This document shows positions 1 through 8,508 of a stretch of 64,000 nucleotides of DNA, piece by piece. The DNA comes from Clostridium mobile. GTDB taxonomy: Bacteria; Bacillota; Clostridia; Clostridiales; Clostridiaceae. Under the pieces are notes generated by a model, which was given only the letters and a program-made list of their open reading frames with translations, ran no database searches and was not told the DNA's origin. The stretch is from NCBI RefSeq assembly GCF_018918285.1, contig NZ_JAHLQF010000001.1:62001-126000 (forward strand), read 5' to 3'. The position numbers and the translations under genes were made by a program. Every line of letters begins with the position of its first letter. The stretch's first letter is position 1.

Positions 1-708
1 GAAATAGGTTTAACTTTAGATGAAGCATTAGATTTTAAACAAGATATTGAGGATATTTCTAGTTATAAGAAAAATATAAATGAACTAAAAAATAAAATCT
101 CTTCTTTAGGAATGGTAAATGTAGGTGCTATAGAAGAATATAAGGAAATAAAAGAGAAATTTACTTTTTTAAATAGTCAAAAAGAAGATTTGACCAAAGC
201 AAAAGAAGAATTGCTGATCCTAATTGAAGAATTGACAAACAATATGGAAAAAGTTTTCAATGATAATTTTAATATTTTAAGAAAATTGTTTGATGAAACT
301 TTTAAAGAATTATTTAAAGGAGGCAGTGCGGATTTAATTCTATCCTCAGAGGATGTGCTAAATGGAAATATAGAGATAAATGTTCAACCACCAGGTAAAA
401 AACTTCAGAATATAAACTTAATGTCTGGTGGTGAAAAAGTTTTATCTGCTATTGCCTTATTATTTGCAATACTTAAAATGAAACCTACACCTTTTTGTAT
501 ATTAGATGAAATTGAGGCTGCACTAGATGATGCTAATGTTAAAAGATATGCAGACTTTTTAAGAGTGTTTTCTAGCAATGTTCAATTCATCGTCATTACC
601 CATAGAAAAGGAACCATGGAAGCTAGCGATGTATTATATGGAGTTACTATGGAGGAAAAAGGTATTTCAAAAGTTATTTCAATAGATTTAAAGGAGAGTG
701 CTGTATAA
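1..708 (+). CDS. smc: Chromosome partition protein SMC, C-terminal part (5' end outside window)
   Basis: The reading frame is open from base 1, so the gene begins upstream. What is visible is the end of the long coiled coil and the C-terminal half of the ABC-type head: the ABC signature LMSGGEK followed by AIALLFAILK, then the Walker B/D-loop stretch CILDEIEAALDDANV and a conserved ITHRKGTME switch region. SMC dimers with ScpA/ScpB compact and segregate the nucleoid; the N-terminal Walker A half lies outside the window. The stop codon overlaps the ftsY start as TAATG, and the ftsY ribosome site AAGGAG lies inside smc, so the two are translationally coupled, as in Bacillus. Confidence 0.96.
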   Translation, partial: EIGLTLDEALDFKQDIEDISSYKKNINELKNKISSLGMVNVGAIEEYKEIKEKFTFLNSQKEDLTKAKEELLILIEELTNNMEKVFNDNFNILRKLFDETFKELFKGGSADLILSSEDVLNGNIEINVQPPGKKLQNINLMSGGEKVLSAIALLFAILKMKPTPFCILDEIEAALDDANVKRYADFLRVFSSNVQFIVITHRKGTMEASDVLYGVTMEEKGISKVISIDLKESAV

Positions 709-1619
709 TGTTCGGAGGATTTTTTAGTAAACTAAAAGAAGGATTGTCAAAGACTAAAGATAATTTTACAGATAAAATAAGCGAAATGTTAAATTTATAT
801 GTAACAATCGATGAAGAACTATTTGAGGAATTAGAAGAAATATTAATTACTTCAGACATAGGCGTAGAGACATCTTTAGAGATAATTGATAGATTAAAAG
901 AAAAAATAAAGGAAAATAAAATAAAAGAAGTAAGCGAAGTAAAACCATGTTTAAAAGAAGTACTCATGGAAATGTTAGGCACTGAAAAGGGTACTGTAAT
1001 ACCTGAAAAAACTCCTGAAATACTACTTATTGTTGGAGTTAATGGTGTTGGAAAAACTACATCAATTGGAAAAATATCTAACAAACTTAAAAATGAAGGA
1101 TATAAAGTTTTAATGGTTGCAGGGGATACCTTTAGAGCTGCAGCTATTGATCAACTTGAGGTATGGAGTAGAAGAGCTGGTGTAGATATAGTTAAACATC
1201 AAGAGGGATCTGACCCAGCAGCTGTAGTATATGATGGAATTCAGGCTGCTAAAGCTCGCGGAACTGATGTTTTAGTTTGTGACACAGCTGGAAGATTGCA
1301 CAACAAAAAGAACTTAATGGACGAATTAGGTAAGATTAATAGAATAATTGAAAGAGAATACTCTAATGCAAATAAACATACTTATTTAGTTTTAGATGCA
1401 ACTACGGGACAAAATGCTGTGCAACAGGCAAAGCAGTTCATGGAAGTATGCAAGATAGATGGAATAATATTGACTAAATTAGATGGAACAGCTAAAGGTG
1501 GAATAGTAATTTCAATTAAACACGCCTTAGATATTCCAGTAAAACTTATCGGAGTAGGGGAAGGACTAGAAGATTTACAGGAATTCAACCCAGTAGATTT
1601 TGTAGAAGCATTATTCTAA
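708..1619 (+). CDS. ftsY: Signal recognition particle receptor FtsY
   Basis: Membrane-associated SRP GTPase that receives Ffh-ribosome complexes at the translocon. The 303-residue protein has a short N-terminal basic/amphipathic region, the helical N domain, then the G domain with G1 GVNGVGKTT (about 110-118), DTAGR (192-196) and TKLDGTAKGG (from about 256). It lacks the long acidic A domain of the E. coli protein, which is usual for Firmicutes. The ATG overlaps the smc stop by one base and uses a ribosome site within smc. An intrinsic terminator follows. Confidence 0.97.
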   Translation: MFGGFFSKLKEGLSKTKDNFTDKISEMLNLYVTIDEELFEELEEILITSDIGVETSLEIIDRLKEKIKENKIKEVSEVKPCLKEVLMEMLGTEKGTVIPEKTPEILLIVGVNGVGKTTSIGKISNKLKNEGYKVLMVAGDTFRAAAIDQLEVWSRRAGVDIVKHQEGSDPAAVVYDGIQAAKARGTDVLVCDTAGRLHNKKNLMDELGKINRIIEREYSNANKHTYLVLDATTGQNAVQQAKQFMEVCKIDGIILTKLDGTAKGGIVISIKHALDIPVKLIGVGEGLEDLQEFNPVDFVEALF

Positions 1620-1627
1620 AAAAAATT

Positions 1628-1666
1628 AAGACTGTTAAGTAAAACTACTTGACAGTCTTTTTTTTA
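1628..1666 (+). terminator. Intrinsic terminator after ftsY
   Basis: A 14-bp perfect stem (left arm AAGACTGTTAAGTA, 1628-1641; right arm 1646-1659) with a four-base loop is followed by a T tract. It ends the smc-ftsY unit or reduces readthrough into ylxM. Confidence 0.9.
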
Positions 1667-1732
1667 TTTGTTATTATATAATTCGTCAGTATATGAAAAA
1701 GGAGTGAGCATGCAGATATAACTGCAGTTCCT

Positions 1733-2077
1733 ATGGATGAACGAATTGAAATTTCAATATTATTGGATTTTTATGGTTCTATGCTCACAGATAAGCAAAG
1801 AGATATTATGAATCTTTATTATAATGAAGACTTTTCTCTCGCTGAAATATCAGAGCATACTAATACCAGTAGGCAAGCTATATACGACTTGATAAAAAGA
1901 TGTAATAAAATATTAGTACAATACGAAAACAAGCTAAAATTAATGGAAAAATTCAATAAAATTAAGTTGAGTAAAGAAATTATTTTAGACAGATTAAAAG
2001 AAATAGATAAATCTTGTAGTGACATAAATGTATCAAAGAACATAAATGAAATTGTTAATGAAATAAATAATTTATAG
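1733..2077 (+). CDS. ylxM: YlxM family helix-turn-helix protein, SRP-associated
   Basis: Small 114-residue protein of the YlxM/UPF0122 family, encoded just before ffh throughout the Firmicutes and implicated in SRP function. The N-terminal half carries a sigma-70 region-4-like helix-turn-helix ([23 protein letters not shown], then [13 protein letters not shown]). The family N-terminus ([15 protein letters not shown]) fixes the ATG at 1733, yet no good ribosome site precedes it directly; the strong site AAAAAGGAG at 1696-1704 lies about 28 bases upstream and serves a tiny frame that stops at 1721. The stop TAG overlaps the ffh ribosome site. Confidence 0.9.
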   Translation: MDERIEISILLDFYGSMLTDKQRDIMNLYYNEDFSLAEISEHTNTSRQAIYDLIKRCNKILVQYENKLKLMEKFNKIKLSKEIILDRLKEIDKSCSDINVSKNINEIVNEINNL

Positions 2078-2087
2078 GAGGATGGCC

Positions 2088-3443
2088 ATGGCATTTGAAG
2101 GTTTAGCCTCTAAGCTTCAGGAAACTTTAAAAAAATTAAAAGGAAAAGGTAAGCTTTCTGAAAAAGATATTAAAGATGCTATGAGAGAAGTTCGATTAGC
2201 TCTCTTAGAAGCAGATGTTAACTACAAAATAGTTAAGGATTTTGTTAAAAGTGTAAGTGAGAAATGTCTTGGAAATGAAGTTATGGAAAGTCTGACCCCA
2301 GGGCAGCAAGTCATAAAAATAGTAAATGATGAGTTAGTAGCTCTTATGGGAAATACAGAAAGTGGACTTAATTTTTCCCAAAGCGGATTAACTGTGATTA
2401 TGTTAGTAGGACTTCAAGGTGCTGGAAAGACTACCATGGCAGGCAAACTTGCTTTAGAATTGAAGAAAAAAAATAAGAAGCCTTTACTTGTAGCTTGCGA
2501 TATTTACAGACCAGCGGCTATAAAACAATTACAGGTAGTTGGTAAACAAATAGATATCCCTGTATTTACGCTAGGTGATAAAGTTAATCCTGTAGATATT
2601 TCAAAAGCAGCTATGAAGCATGCCAAAGATAATAGTAATAATGTAGTTATTATAGATACAGCTGGTAGACTTCACATCGATGAACAACTTATGGATGAAT
2701 TAAAGGGTATAAAGGAAAATATTAACCCTAATGAAATACTATTAGTTGTAGATTCAATGACAGGTCAAGATGCTGTAAATGTATCAGAAAGTTTTAATTC
2801 TCAACTGGATATAACAGGTGTTATTTTAACAAAGCTTGATGGTGATACTAGAGGAGGAGCTGCTTTATCCATAAAAGCAATGACTGGTAAGCCAATTAAG
2901 TTTGTAGGTGTGGGTGAAAAAATGAATGATTTCGAAGTGTTTCACCCTAATAGAATGGCATCAAGAATATTGGGTATGGGAGACGTGCTTACTTTAATAG
3001 AAAAAGCACAACAAGCCATAGATGAAAAAGAAGCTGAAAAACTTGGTGCTCGTATGATGAATCAAGAATTTAATCTTGAGGATTTTTTAGCAGCAATGCA
3101 GCAGATGAAAAAATTAGGACCTTTAAATAAACTTATGGAAATGGTTCCAGGTGTAAATGCAAAAGAACTTAAAGGTGTTGACTTTAGTCAAGGAGAGAAG
3201 GAATTAAAAAGAATAGAATCTATAATAAATTCTATGACATCAAAGGAAAGAAAAACTCCTTCTTTAATAAGTAGCTCTCCTTCAAGAAAAAAGAGAATAG
3301 CTAATGGTTCTGGAACTAGTATCCAACAAGTGAATAAGTTATTAAAGGACTTTGATGGTATGAAGAAAGTTATGAAGCAAATGAAAGGTATGGAAAAAAG
3401 CTTCATGAAGAAAAAAGGATTGTTTGGTAAATTACCATTCTAA
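2088..3443 (+). CDS. ffh: Signal recognition particle protein Ffh (SRP54)
   Basis: GTPase subunit of SRP that binds 4.5S RNA and nascent signal sequences and docks with FtsY. The 451-residue product shows the N domain, G domain with GLQGAGKTT (about 108-116), DTAGR (190-194) and TKLDGDTRGG (from about 248), and a methionine-rich M domain from about residue 300 with the RNA-binding segment RKKRIANGSGTS. An ATG six bases upstream at 2082 lies inside the ribosome site TAGGAGG (2075-2081). The ATG at 2088 gives normal spacing and the standard MAFEGLASKLQ start, so it was chosen. Confidence 0.97.
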   Translation: MAFEGLASKLQETLKKLKGKGKLSEKDIKDAMREVRLALLEADVNYKIVKDFVKSVSEKCLGNEVMESLTPGQQVIKIVNDELVALMGNTESGLNFSQSGLTVIMLVGLQGAGKTTMAGKLALELKKKNKKPLLVACDIYRPAAIKQLQVVGKQIDIPVFTLGDKVNPVDISKAAMKHAKDNSNNVVIIDTAGRLHIDEQLMDELKGIKENINPNEILLVVDSMTGQDAVNVSESFNSQLDITGVILTKLDGDTRGGAALSIKAMTGKPIKFVGVGEKMNDFEVFHPNRMASRILGMGDVLTLIEKAQQAIDEKEAEKLGARMMNQEFNLEDFLAAMQQMKKLGPLNKLMEMVPGVNAKELKGVDFSQGEKELKRIESIINSMTSKERKTPSLISSSPSRKKRIANGSGTSIQQVNKLLKDFDGMKKVMKQMKGMEKSFMKKKGLFGKLPF

Positions 3444-3476
3444 TATATTTTACACACTTTAAAGGAGGTGAAATAC

Positions 3477-3734
3477 ATGGCAGTTAAGATAAGATTAAAG
3501 AGAATGGGTGCTAAAAAAGCTCCTTTCTACAGAGTAATCGTAGCAGATTCAAGATCTCCTAGAGATGGAAGATTCATTGATGAAATTGGATACTATAACC
3601 CAACAACTGAGCCAGCTACAATCAAAATTGATGAAGAAAAAGCTGTTAAATGGGTACAAAATGGTGCTCAGCCTACAGATATAGTAAAGAAGCTTTTTAC
3701 TAGAACTGGAATTAATGAAAAGCTTGCTAAGTAA
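3477..3734 (+). CDS. rpsP: 30S ribosomal protein S16
   Basis: 85-residue small-subunit protein that helps fold 16S rRNA domain I. The start [26 protein letters not shown] is the family hallmark. An in-frame GTG at 3468 lies within the ribosome site AAAGGAGGTG (3461-3470); ATG 3477 has correct spacing. It begins the rpsP-khpA-rimM-trmD ribosome maturation cluster, 33 bases after ffh. Confidence 0.97.
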   Translation: MAVKIRLKRMGAKKAPFYRVIVADSRSPRDGRFIDEIGYYNPTTEPATIKIDEEKAVKWVQNGAQPTDIVKKLFTRTGINEKLAK

Positions 3735-3750
3735 TACGGGGGTGTAATTC

Positions 3751-3978
3751 GTGAAAGAATTAGTGGAGATTATTGCTAAATCATTAGTTGATAACCCAGC
3801 AATGGTTCAAGTAAATGAAATTACTGGTGAACAGTCAATTATACTGGAACTAAAAGTTGCACCTGAAGATATGGGAAAAGTAATTGGTAAACAGGGAAGA
3901 ATAGCTAAGGCTATAAGAACTGTTGTAAAAGCAGCAGCTATCAAAGAAAACAAAAGGGTAGTTGTAGAGATAATATAA
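3751..3978 (+). CDS. khpA: KhpA-type KH domain RNA-binding protein
   Basis: 75-residue single KH-domain protein with the GxxG loop in [15 protein letters not shown] and a helix ending VVKAAA. In Firmicutes this gene sits between rpsP and rimM; homologues (KhpA) form a complex with KhpB/Jag and bind many transcripts, affecting cell elongation and division. Start is GTG 3751 behind GGGGGTG. A terminator follows immediately, so this gene marks the end of the rpsP-proximal transcript. Confidence 0.93.
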   Translation: MKELVEIIAKSLVDNPAMVQVNEITGEQSIILELKVAPEDMGKVIGKQGRIAKAIRTVVKAAAIKENKRVVVEII

Positions 3979-3980
3979 AG

Positions 3981-4011
3981 AAAGAGTTAGGACTTACCTA
4001 ACTCTTTTTTT
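3981..4011 (+). terminator. Intrinsic terminator between khpA and rimM
   Basis: Stem AAAGAGTTAGG (3981-3991), five-base loop, complementary arm 3997-4007 and a T tract. It lies inside an otherwise conserved ribosome-maturation cluster, so rimM-trmD may be expressed at reduced level by readthrough. Confidence 0.88.
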
Positions 4012-4031
4012 AAAAAAGGGGAATAATAAGG

Positions 4032-4526
4032 ATGAAGGAATTCTTAAGCATAGGACAAATAATTAATACTCATGGTTTAAAAGGTGAGTTGAAAGTATAT
4101 CCTTTAACTGATGATATAAATAGATTTAAATTATTGCAAAATGTGTATATAAATAATGAAGAAATTTCAATAGAATGGTGTAAACTTCAAGTAGATAAGG
4201 TAATTCTTAAAATTAAAGGTGTAGATTCTATAGAAGAAGCAATGAAATTAAAAAATCAATATCTAGATGTAAAAAGAGAAGATGCAGTAGAACTTTCTGA
4301 AGGAAGCTACTTTATTGCTGACCTAATAGGATGTACTGTTTATGATGATCATAATAATAATCTAGGAGAAGTATATGATGTAATACAGACAAAAAATAAT
4401 GATGTGTATTGGGTAAAGGGTAAAAAAGAATTATTAATCCCTGCTCTAAAAACTATTGTGGTTAATATAAATATTGAAGAAAAAATAATAATAATAAAAC
4501 CAGTGGAAGAATGGCTATCAGAGTAG
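4032..4526 (+). CDS. rimM: 16S rRNA processing protein RimM
   Basis: 164-residue 30S maturation factor that binds S19 and helps assemble the 30S head. Both family domains are recognisable: an N-terminal beta-barrel ([18 protein letters not shown]) and a C-terminal PRC-barrel (about 95-164; [11 protein letters not shown], then [13 protein letters not shown]). The 3' end overlaps the trmD start by 16 bases, the usual translationally coupled pair. Confidence 0.96.
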   Translation: MKEFLSIGQIINTHGLKGELKVYPLTDDINRFKLLQNVYINNEEISIEWCKLQVDKVILKIKGVDSIEEAMKLKNQYLDVKREDAVELSEGSYFIADLIGCTVYDDHNNNLGEVYDVIQTKNNDVYWVKGKKELLIPALKTIVVNINIEEKIIIIKPVEEWLSE

Positions 4527-5245
4527 ATATTTTAACGCTTTTTCCAGAGATGTTTTCAATATTTAACCACAGTATTTTAGGAAGAGCTATTGAAAAGGGA
4601 ATAATAAATATTGATTTGCATAATATTAGAGATTATACACTAGATAAGCACAGGAAAGTAGATGACTATCCTTATGGCGGTGGAGCAGGTATGGTGATGT
4701 CTGCTCAACCAATTATAGATACTATAAATCATGTAAGAAGTCTAAATAAAGGTAAGGTTATTTTTTTAGGACCTAGAGGAAAGAAATTCAATCATGAATT
4801 AGCCTCTGAACTATCAAAGGAAGATGAATTAGTTTTCCTATGTGGTCATTATGAAGGTATAGATGAGAGAGCTTATAAATACATCGACATGGAGATATCA
4901 TTAGGTGATTTTATACTTACCGGTGGAGAAATGGCTTGCATACCTGTAATTGATAGTATATGTAGACTTATACCGGGAGTACTAGGGAAAAATGAAAGCT
5001 TTATGGATGAATCCTTTTATGATGGATTGCTAGAGTATCCTCATTACACTAGACCAGAAAACTTTAGAGGGGAAAAAGTACCTAATGTTCTTCTTTCAGG
5101 CCATCATGATAACATAAAAAAATGGAGAAGAACTCAATCATTAATAATTACAAAAGAAAAAAGGCCAGATCTTTTTAAAAAATTAGCTTTAAGTGATGAA
5201 GATAAAAAACTTTTGCTAAATATTGAAAAAAATTTAGATATATAA
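4511..5245 (+). CDS. trmD: tRNA (guanine37-N1)-methyltransferase TrmD
   Basis: SPOUT-fold enzyme that makes m1G37 in tRNAs with G at 36-37 and prevents +1 frameshifting. The 244-residue protein shows the SAM-binding knot segments ([10 protein letters not shown], then [12 protein letters not shown] and [11 protein letters not shown]) and the family C-terminus with RRPDLF-like KRPDLF. Start ATG 4511 lies within rimM and lacks a strong ribosome site, consistent with coupling. The m1G37 role is family knowledge. Confidence 0.97.
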   Translation: MAIRVDILTLFPEMFSIFNHSILGRAIEKGIINIDLHNIRDYTLDKHRKVDDYPYGGGAGMVMSAQPIIDTINHVRSLNKGKVIFLGPRGKKFNHELASELSKEDELVFLCGHYEGIDERAYKYIDMEISLGDFILTGGEMACIPVIDSICRLIPGVLGKNESFMDESFYDGLLEYPHYTRPENFRGEKVPNVLLSGHHDNIKKWRRTQSLIITKEKRPDLFKKLALSDEDKKLLLNIEKNLDI

Positions 5246-5346
5246 TGTTGAAAAACTTATTTATATATGATAGAATTATCTTCGTGCTAGTACGGGCGGT
5301 CCTCTGCTGTTTATACATCATGAACGTCAATTATATTTGAGGAGGG
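5246..5346 (+). promoter_or_regulatory. Probable rplS (L19) leader with sequestered ribosome site
   Basis: The roughly 100 bases before rplS contain a GC-rich block (about 5290-5320) unlike the AT-rich surroundings. Its segment TCCTC (5300-5304) is exactly complementary to GAGGA (5339-5343) of the rplS ribosome site, so the leader could hide the start. Firmicutes are known to carry an L19-responsive leader here. Assignment to that family is inferred from position and complementarity, not from a model match. Confidence 0.5.
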
Positions 5347-5355
5347 AATGCACAA

Positions 5356-5703
5356 ATGTTAGAAGTAATAAAAGCAATTGAAGCAGAACAAATTAGAACT
5401 GACTTAGTAAAATTCAATGTAGGAGATACTGTAAAAGTACACGTAAGAATTAAAGAAGGAACAAGAGAAAGAGTTCAGATTTTCGAAGGTGTAGTTTTAA
5501 AGAGACAAAATGGTGGATTAAGAGAAACATTTACTGTAAGAAGAGTTGCTTCAGGAGTAGGTGTTGAAAGAACATTTCCAGTAAATGCTCCAACAGTTGA
5601 AAAAATAGAAGTTGTAAGAAGAGGTAAAGTAAGAAGAGCTAAGCTATTATATTTAAGAGATAGAGTAGGTAAGGCTGCAAAAGTAAAAGAAATATTAAAA
5701 TAA
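5356..5703 (+). CDS. rplS: 50S ribosomal protein L19
   Basis: 115-residue large-subunit protein at the 30S-50S interface. It matches the family throughout: [44 protein letters not shown] and [16 protein letters not shown] 5356 follows TGAGGAGGG. It has its own candidate leader and a terminator just after the stop, so it may be controlled separately from trmD. Confidence 0.97.
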   Translation: MLEVIKAIEAEQIRTDLVKFNVGDTVKVHVRIKEGTRERVQIFEGVVLKRQNGGLRETFTVRRVASGVGVERTFPVNAPTVEKIEVVRRGKVRRAKLLYLRDRVGKAAKVKEILK

Positions 5704-5706
5704 AAA

Positions 5707-5730
5707 CGGGGCTAGTATAGTCCCTTTTTT
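5707..5730 (+). terminator. Intrinsic terminator after rplS
   Basis: A short hairpin of GGG..CTA pairing with TAG..CCC (about 5708-5724) is followed by six Ts. Confidence 0.75.
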
Positions 5731-5754
5731 GTATATTTAGGTGGTGACTGTTAA

Positions 5755-6267
5755 ATGGTAAAAGAATTAGTGGAATTAGGGAAATCTATACTTATGGCAA
5801 TTATTGCAGCTTTTTTGATAATTACCTTTGTATTTGAAACTGTAAGTGTAGATGGATTATCTATGTATCCAACTCTTGATAACAAAGATAGGCTTATAGT
5901 AGAGAAGGTTACCTATTATTTTAGAAAGCCTAAGCCAGGTGATATTGTAGTAATAAAATATCCAGCTAATCCTAAAGAAAAATTTATTAAAAGAGTAATA
6001 GCTACAGGTGGAGATAAAATAAGAATTGAAAGTAATAAGGTTTACGTAAATGATAAGCCTTTAGAAGAAGATTATATTAATGAAGAAATAATGCAGGATT
6101 TTTATGAGGTTGCAGTACCTGAAAACACTATTTTTGTTATGGGTGACAATAGAAATAATAGTTTAGATAGTAGAAATCAAAAGGTTGGTTTCGTGAAATA
6201 TAATATGGTAGTTGGTAAAGCTGCTCTAAGATTATATCCATTTAATAAATTTGGATTACTTAAATAA
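5755..6267 (+). CDS. lepB: Type I signal peptidase
   Basis: 170-residue membrane-anchored serine protease that removes signal peptides from Sec and Tat substrates on the outer face of the membrane. One N-terminal membrane segment (about 10-28) is followed by the catalytic serine in DGLSMYPTL (Ser36), the catalytic lysine in KFIKRVIA (Lys79) and box E GDNRNNSLDSR (about 130-140). Length and single membrane anchor match the Gram-positive SipS-type enzymes. It follows SRP and precedes rbgA, a placement also seen in Bacillus relatives. Confidence 0.96.
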   Translation: MVKELVELGKSILMAIIAAFLIITFVFETVSVDGLSMYPTLDNKDRLIVEKVTYYFRKPKPGDIVVIKYPANPKEKFIKRVIATGGDKIRIESNKVYVNDKPLEEDYINEEIMQDFYEVAVPENTIFVMGDNRNNSLDSRNQKVGFVKYNMVVGKAALRLYPFNKFGLLK

Positions 6268-6295
6268 GCATCCAATTAAGAAAGGAACGATAGTT

Positions 6296-7138
6296 ATGGC
6301 AATTAATTGGTTTCCAGGTCATATGGCCAAAACAAGAAGAGAAATAAAGGAAAGTTTAAAACTTGTTGATGCAGTAATAGAAATAAGAGATGCTAGAATT
6401 GTAAAATCCAGCGCCAATCCTGACGTAGACGAAATATGCGAAGGAAAACCAAGGATAATACTTTTAAACAAAAGTGATTTAAGTGAAAAAAAAGTAACTA
6501 ATTCTTGGATAGAAGAATTAACTAAAGATAATATAAAAGTTTTAGAGGTAAATTGCATTACCGGCGAAGGTATAAAGAATATTAGAGGAGCTTTAAATGA
6601 ACTTCTGAAAGAAAAACATGATAGACTTAAAAATAAAGGTTTAGTGAAAATTGTTGATAGAGTAATGGTAGTGGGTATACCTAATGTAGGAAAATCCTCT
6701 TTTATAAATAAAATGGCTAAAAATAATATAGCTAAAACTGGTGATAAACCAGGAGTAACTAAAAGTAAACAATGGATAAAAACAAATCAGAATATGGAAC
6801 TAATGGATACTCCAGGAATACTGTGGCCTAAATTCGAAGATGAACTAGTTGGTCTCAATTTGGCTTTTACAGGAGCCATAAAGGACGAAATAATGGATAT
6901 AGAAACTTTAGCTTTGAAATTAATTGAATTGTTACAAAGAGAATATCCTGAGAATTTAAAAGAAAGATATAAGCTTAAAGAATTATCTGATGAGGCTATA
7001 AAAAACATGGATGAAATAGGCAAAAAAAGAGGTGCTATGATTTCAGGTGGTGAAATTGATTATAACAGAGTAGCTACTATGCTATTAGATGAATTTAGAG
7101 GTGGAAAGATTGGCAAAATCTCTCTAGAAAAACCTTAA
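6296..7138 (+). CDS. rbgA: Ribosome biogenesis GTPase RbgA (YlqF)
   Basis: 280-residue circularly permuted GTPase needed for late 50S assembly. The permuted motif order is visible: G4 NKSD (58-61) comes before G1 GIPNVGKSS (127-135) and G3 DTPG (171-174). The N-terminal MAINWFPGHMAKTRR is the family start, so ATG 6296 with ribosome site AAAGGA (6281-6286) is used rather than an upstream in-frame TTG at 6251 inside lepB. rnhB follows, as in B. subtilis (ylqF-rnhB). Confidence 0.96.
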   Translation: MAINWFPGHMAKTRREIKESLKLVDAVIEIRDARIVKSSANPDVDEICEGKPRIILLNKSDLSEKKVTNSWIEELTKDNIKVLEVNCITGEGIKNIRGALNELLKEKHDRLKNKGLVKIVDRVMVVGIPNVGKSSFINKMAKNNIAKTGDKPGVTKSKQWIKTNQNMELMDTPGILWPKFEDELVGLNLAFTGAIKDEIMDIETLALKLIELLQREYPENLKERYKLKELSDEAIKNMDEIGKKRGAMISGGEIDYNRVATMLLDEFRGGKIGKISLEKP

Positions 7139-7155
7139 AATAGGATGTGTATTAT

Positions 7156-7977
7156 ATGTATATGTTTGATTTAGAAAACTCCTCTTCCTATAGTTACTCA
7201 AAGCTTAAGGAAGTTACTGCTGACTATATTGACAATTACCATAGAGAAAATAAAAGAGATTTACTTTATATATGCGATTTTATTAAAAATGATCAACGAA
7301 AAAATGTGCAAGGATTATATAAAAAAATAATTAAGACCATAGATGAAGACGAAAAAGAATTGGCTAGAATAAAGAAAATGTATAACTTCGATATATCATT
7401 TGGTGATTTTCAGTATATAGCTGGAGTTGATGAAGTTGGTAGAGGACCATTAGCGGGACCAATAGTAGCTGCAGCAGTAATATTGGACTTAAAAAACATA
7501 AATGACGATAATTTAATACTGGGTATTAAAGATTCAAAAAAATTAAGTTCCTGCAAAAGAGAGGAACTTTCTAAAATAATAAAAGAAAAAGCATTGTATT
7601 ATAAAATTGTGGATTTAGATAATGAAACAATAGATCATAAAGGGATATCTTGGTGCAATAATGAGGTATTAAAAAAATCTGCTACTACTTTAGATATTAA
7701 ACCTGATATTATACTTTCTGATGGATATGCGATAAAGAATGTAGATATAAGAAATGAATTTATAATAAAAGGAGATGACAAAAGCATATCTATTGCTTGT
7801 GCATCAATAATCGCAAAGGTGTATAGAGATAAGATAATGGAGGATTATGCTAAGATATATCCATATTACGGATTTGAAAGTAATATGGGATATGGTACTT
7901 CCGAGCATATCCAAGGGTTAAAAAAATATGGTCCTTCTCCTATACATAGGTTTTCTTTTATTAAAAATATTGTTTAA
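7156..7977 (+). CDS. rnhB: Ribonuclease HII
   Basis: 273-residue endonuclease that cuts RNA in RNA-DNA hybrids and single ribonucleotides in DNA. The DEDD active site can be read: Asp92-Glu93 in GVDEVGRGPLAGP, Asp126 in KDSKKLS and Asp189 in ILSDGYAI. The first 85 or so residues are a helical extension typical of Firmicute RNase HII. ATG 7156 is preferred over GTG 7147, which is too close to the weak ribosome site; ATG 7162 is also possible. The stop overlaps the stop of convergent yraN by three bases. Confidence 0.94.
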   Translation: MYMFDLENSSSYSYSKLKEVTADYIDNYHRENKRDLLYICDFIKNDQRKNVQGLYKKIIKTIDEDEKELARIKKMYNFDISFGDFQYIAGVDEVGRGPLAGPIVAAAVILDLKNINDDNLILGIKDSKKLSSCKREELSKIIKEKALYYKIVDLDNETIDHKGISWCNNEVLKKSATTLDIKPDIILSDGYAIKNVDIRNEFIIKGDDKSISIACASIIAKVYRDKIMEDYAKIYPYYGFESNMGYGTSEHIQGLKKYGPSPIHRFSFIKNIV

Positions 7978-8342
7978 ACTTGAAAAGCATCTTTTATTAA
8001 TCTTATAGAAAAGTCATAGCTCTCATATTTCAATATTACTTCGACTACATCGAATCTAAAATTGAATCTATGGAGCTTTTTCTTTAATATATACATTTGA
8101 GCAGTTTTATATATTTTATATTGTTTAACGTAGTTTACAGCTTCTCCAGGACTACCATAAAAATCACTGCATCTTGTTTTTACTTCGATAAAGCTAATAA
8201 AATTTCCATCTTTTCCGATAATATCGATTTCACCAGTCTTACATCTAAAATTTTTTTCTAATATAATATATCCACTTTCAATTAAATAACTTTGAGCTAA
8301 TTCCTCTCCTAAATTTCCTATCTTCTTTTTATAGGAATACAT
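7974..8342 (-). CDS. yraN: YraN family (UPF0102) nuclease-fold protein
   Basis: 122-residue protein of the YraN/UPF0102 family, related to Holliday-junction-resolvase-like PD-(D/E)XK nucleases. The motif is visible as GEIDII (Glu38, Asp40) followed by FIEVKTR (Glu53, Lys55). The biological role is not settled. It is the only minus-strand gene in the first 53 kb, inserted between rnhB and comM, and its tail is convergent with rnhB. The ribosome site AAAGGAGA lies just upstream (plus-strand 8350-8357). Confidence 0.92.
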   Translation of the reverse strand: MYSYKKKIGNLGEELAQSYLIESGYIILEKNFRCKTGEIDIIGKDGNFISFIEVKTRCSDFYGSPGEAVNYVKQYKIYKTAQMYILKKKLHRFNFRFDVVEVILKYESYDFSIRLIKDAFQV

Positions 8343-8475
8343 AAATACTCTCCTTTCTTTGAATAAGAAGACTTTCCATATACTATATTATAACCCATAT
8401 AAAAGAATATTAAATTGTAAAAGCTTAAAATATTAAAATAGTTTAAATTTCATAAACATCATTATAAAAACTAGC

Positions 8476-8493
8476 TCAATTGTCAACAATTGA
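8476..8493. promoter_or_regulatory. Perfect dyad upstream of comM
   Basis: The arms TCAATTGT and ACAATTGA are separated by two bases, ending a few bases before the comM ribosome site GAGGTG. The symmetry suits a dimeric DNA-binding protein or a small RNA stem. No known operator is recognised. Confidence 0.4.
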
Positions 8494-8508
8494 AATGAGG
8501 TGATGTCT

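Noticed and set aside
674-1084. 136-codon minus-strand frame opposite ftsY
   Set aside because: Antisense shadow of ftsY with a serine- and isoleucine-rich product and no ribosome site of note.
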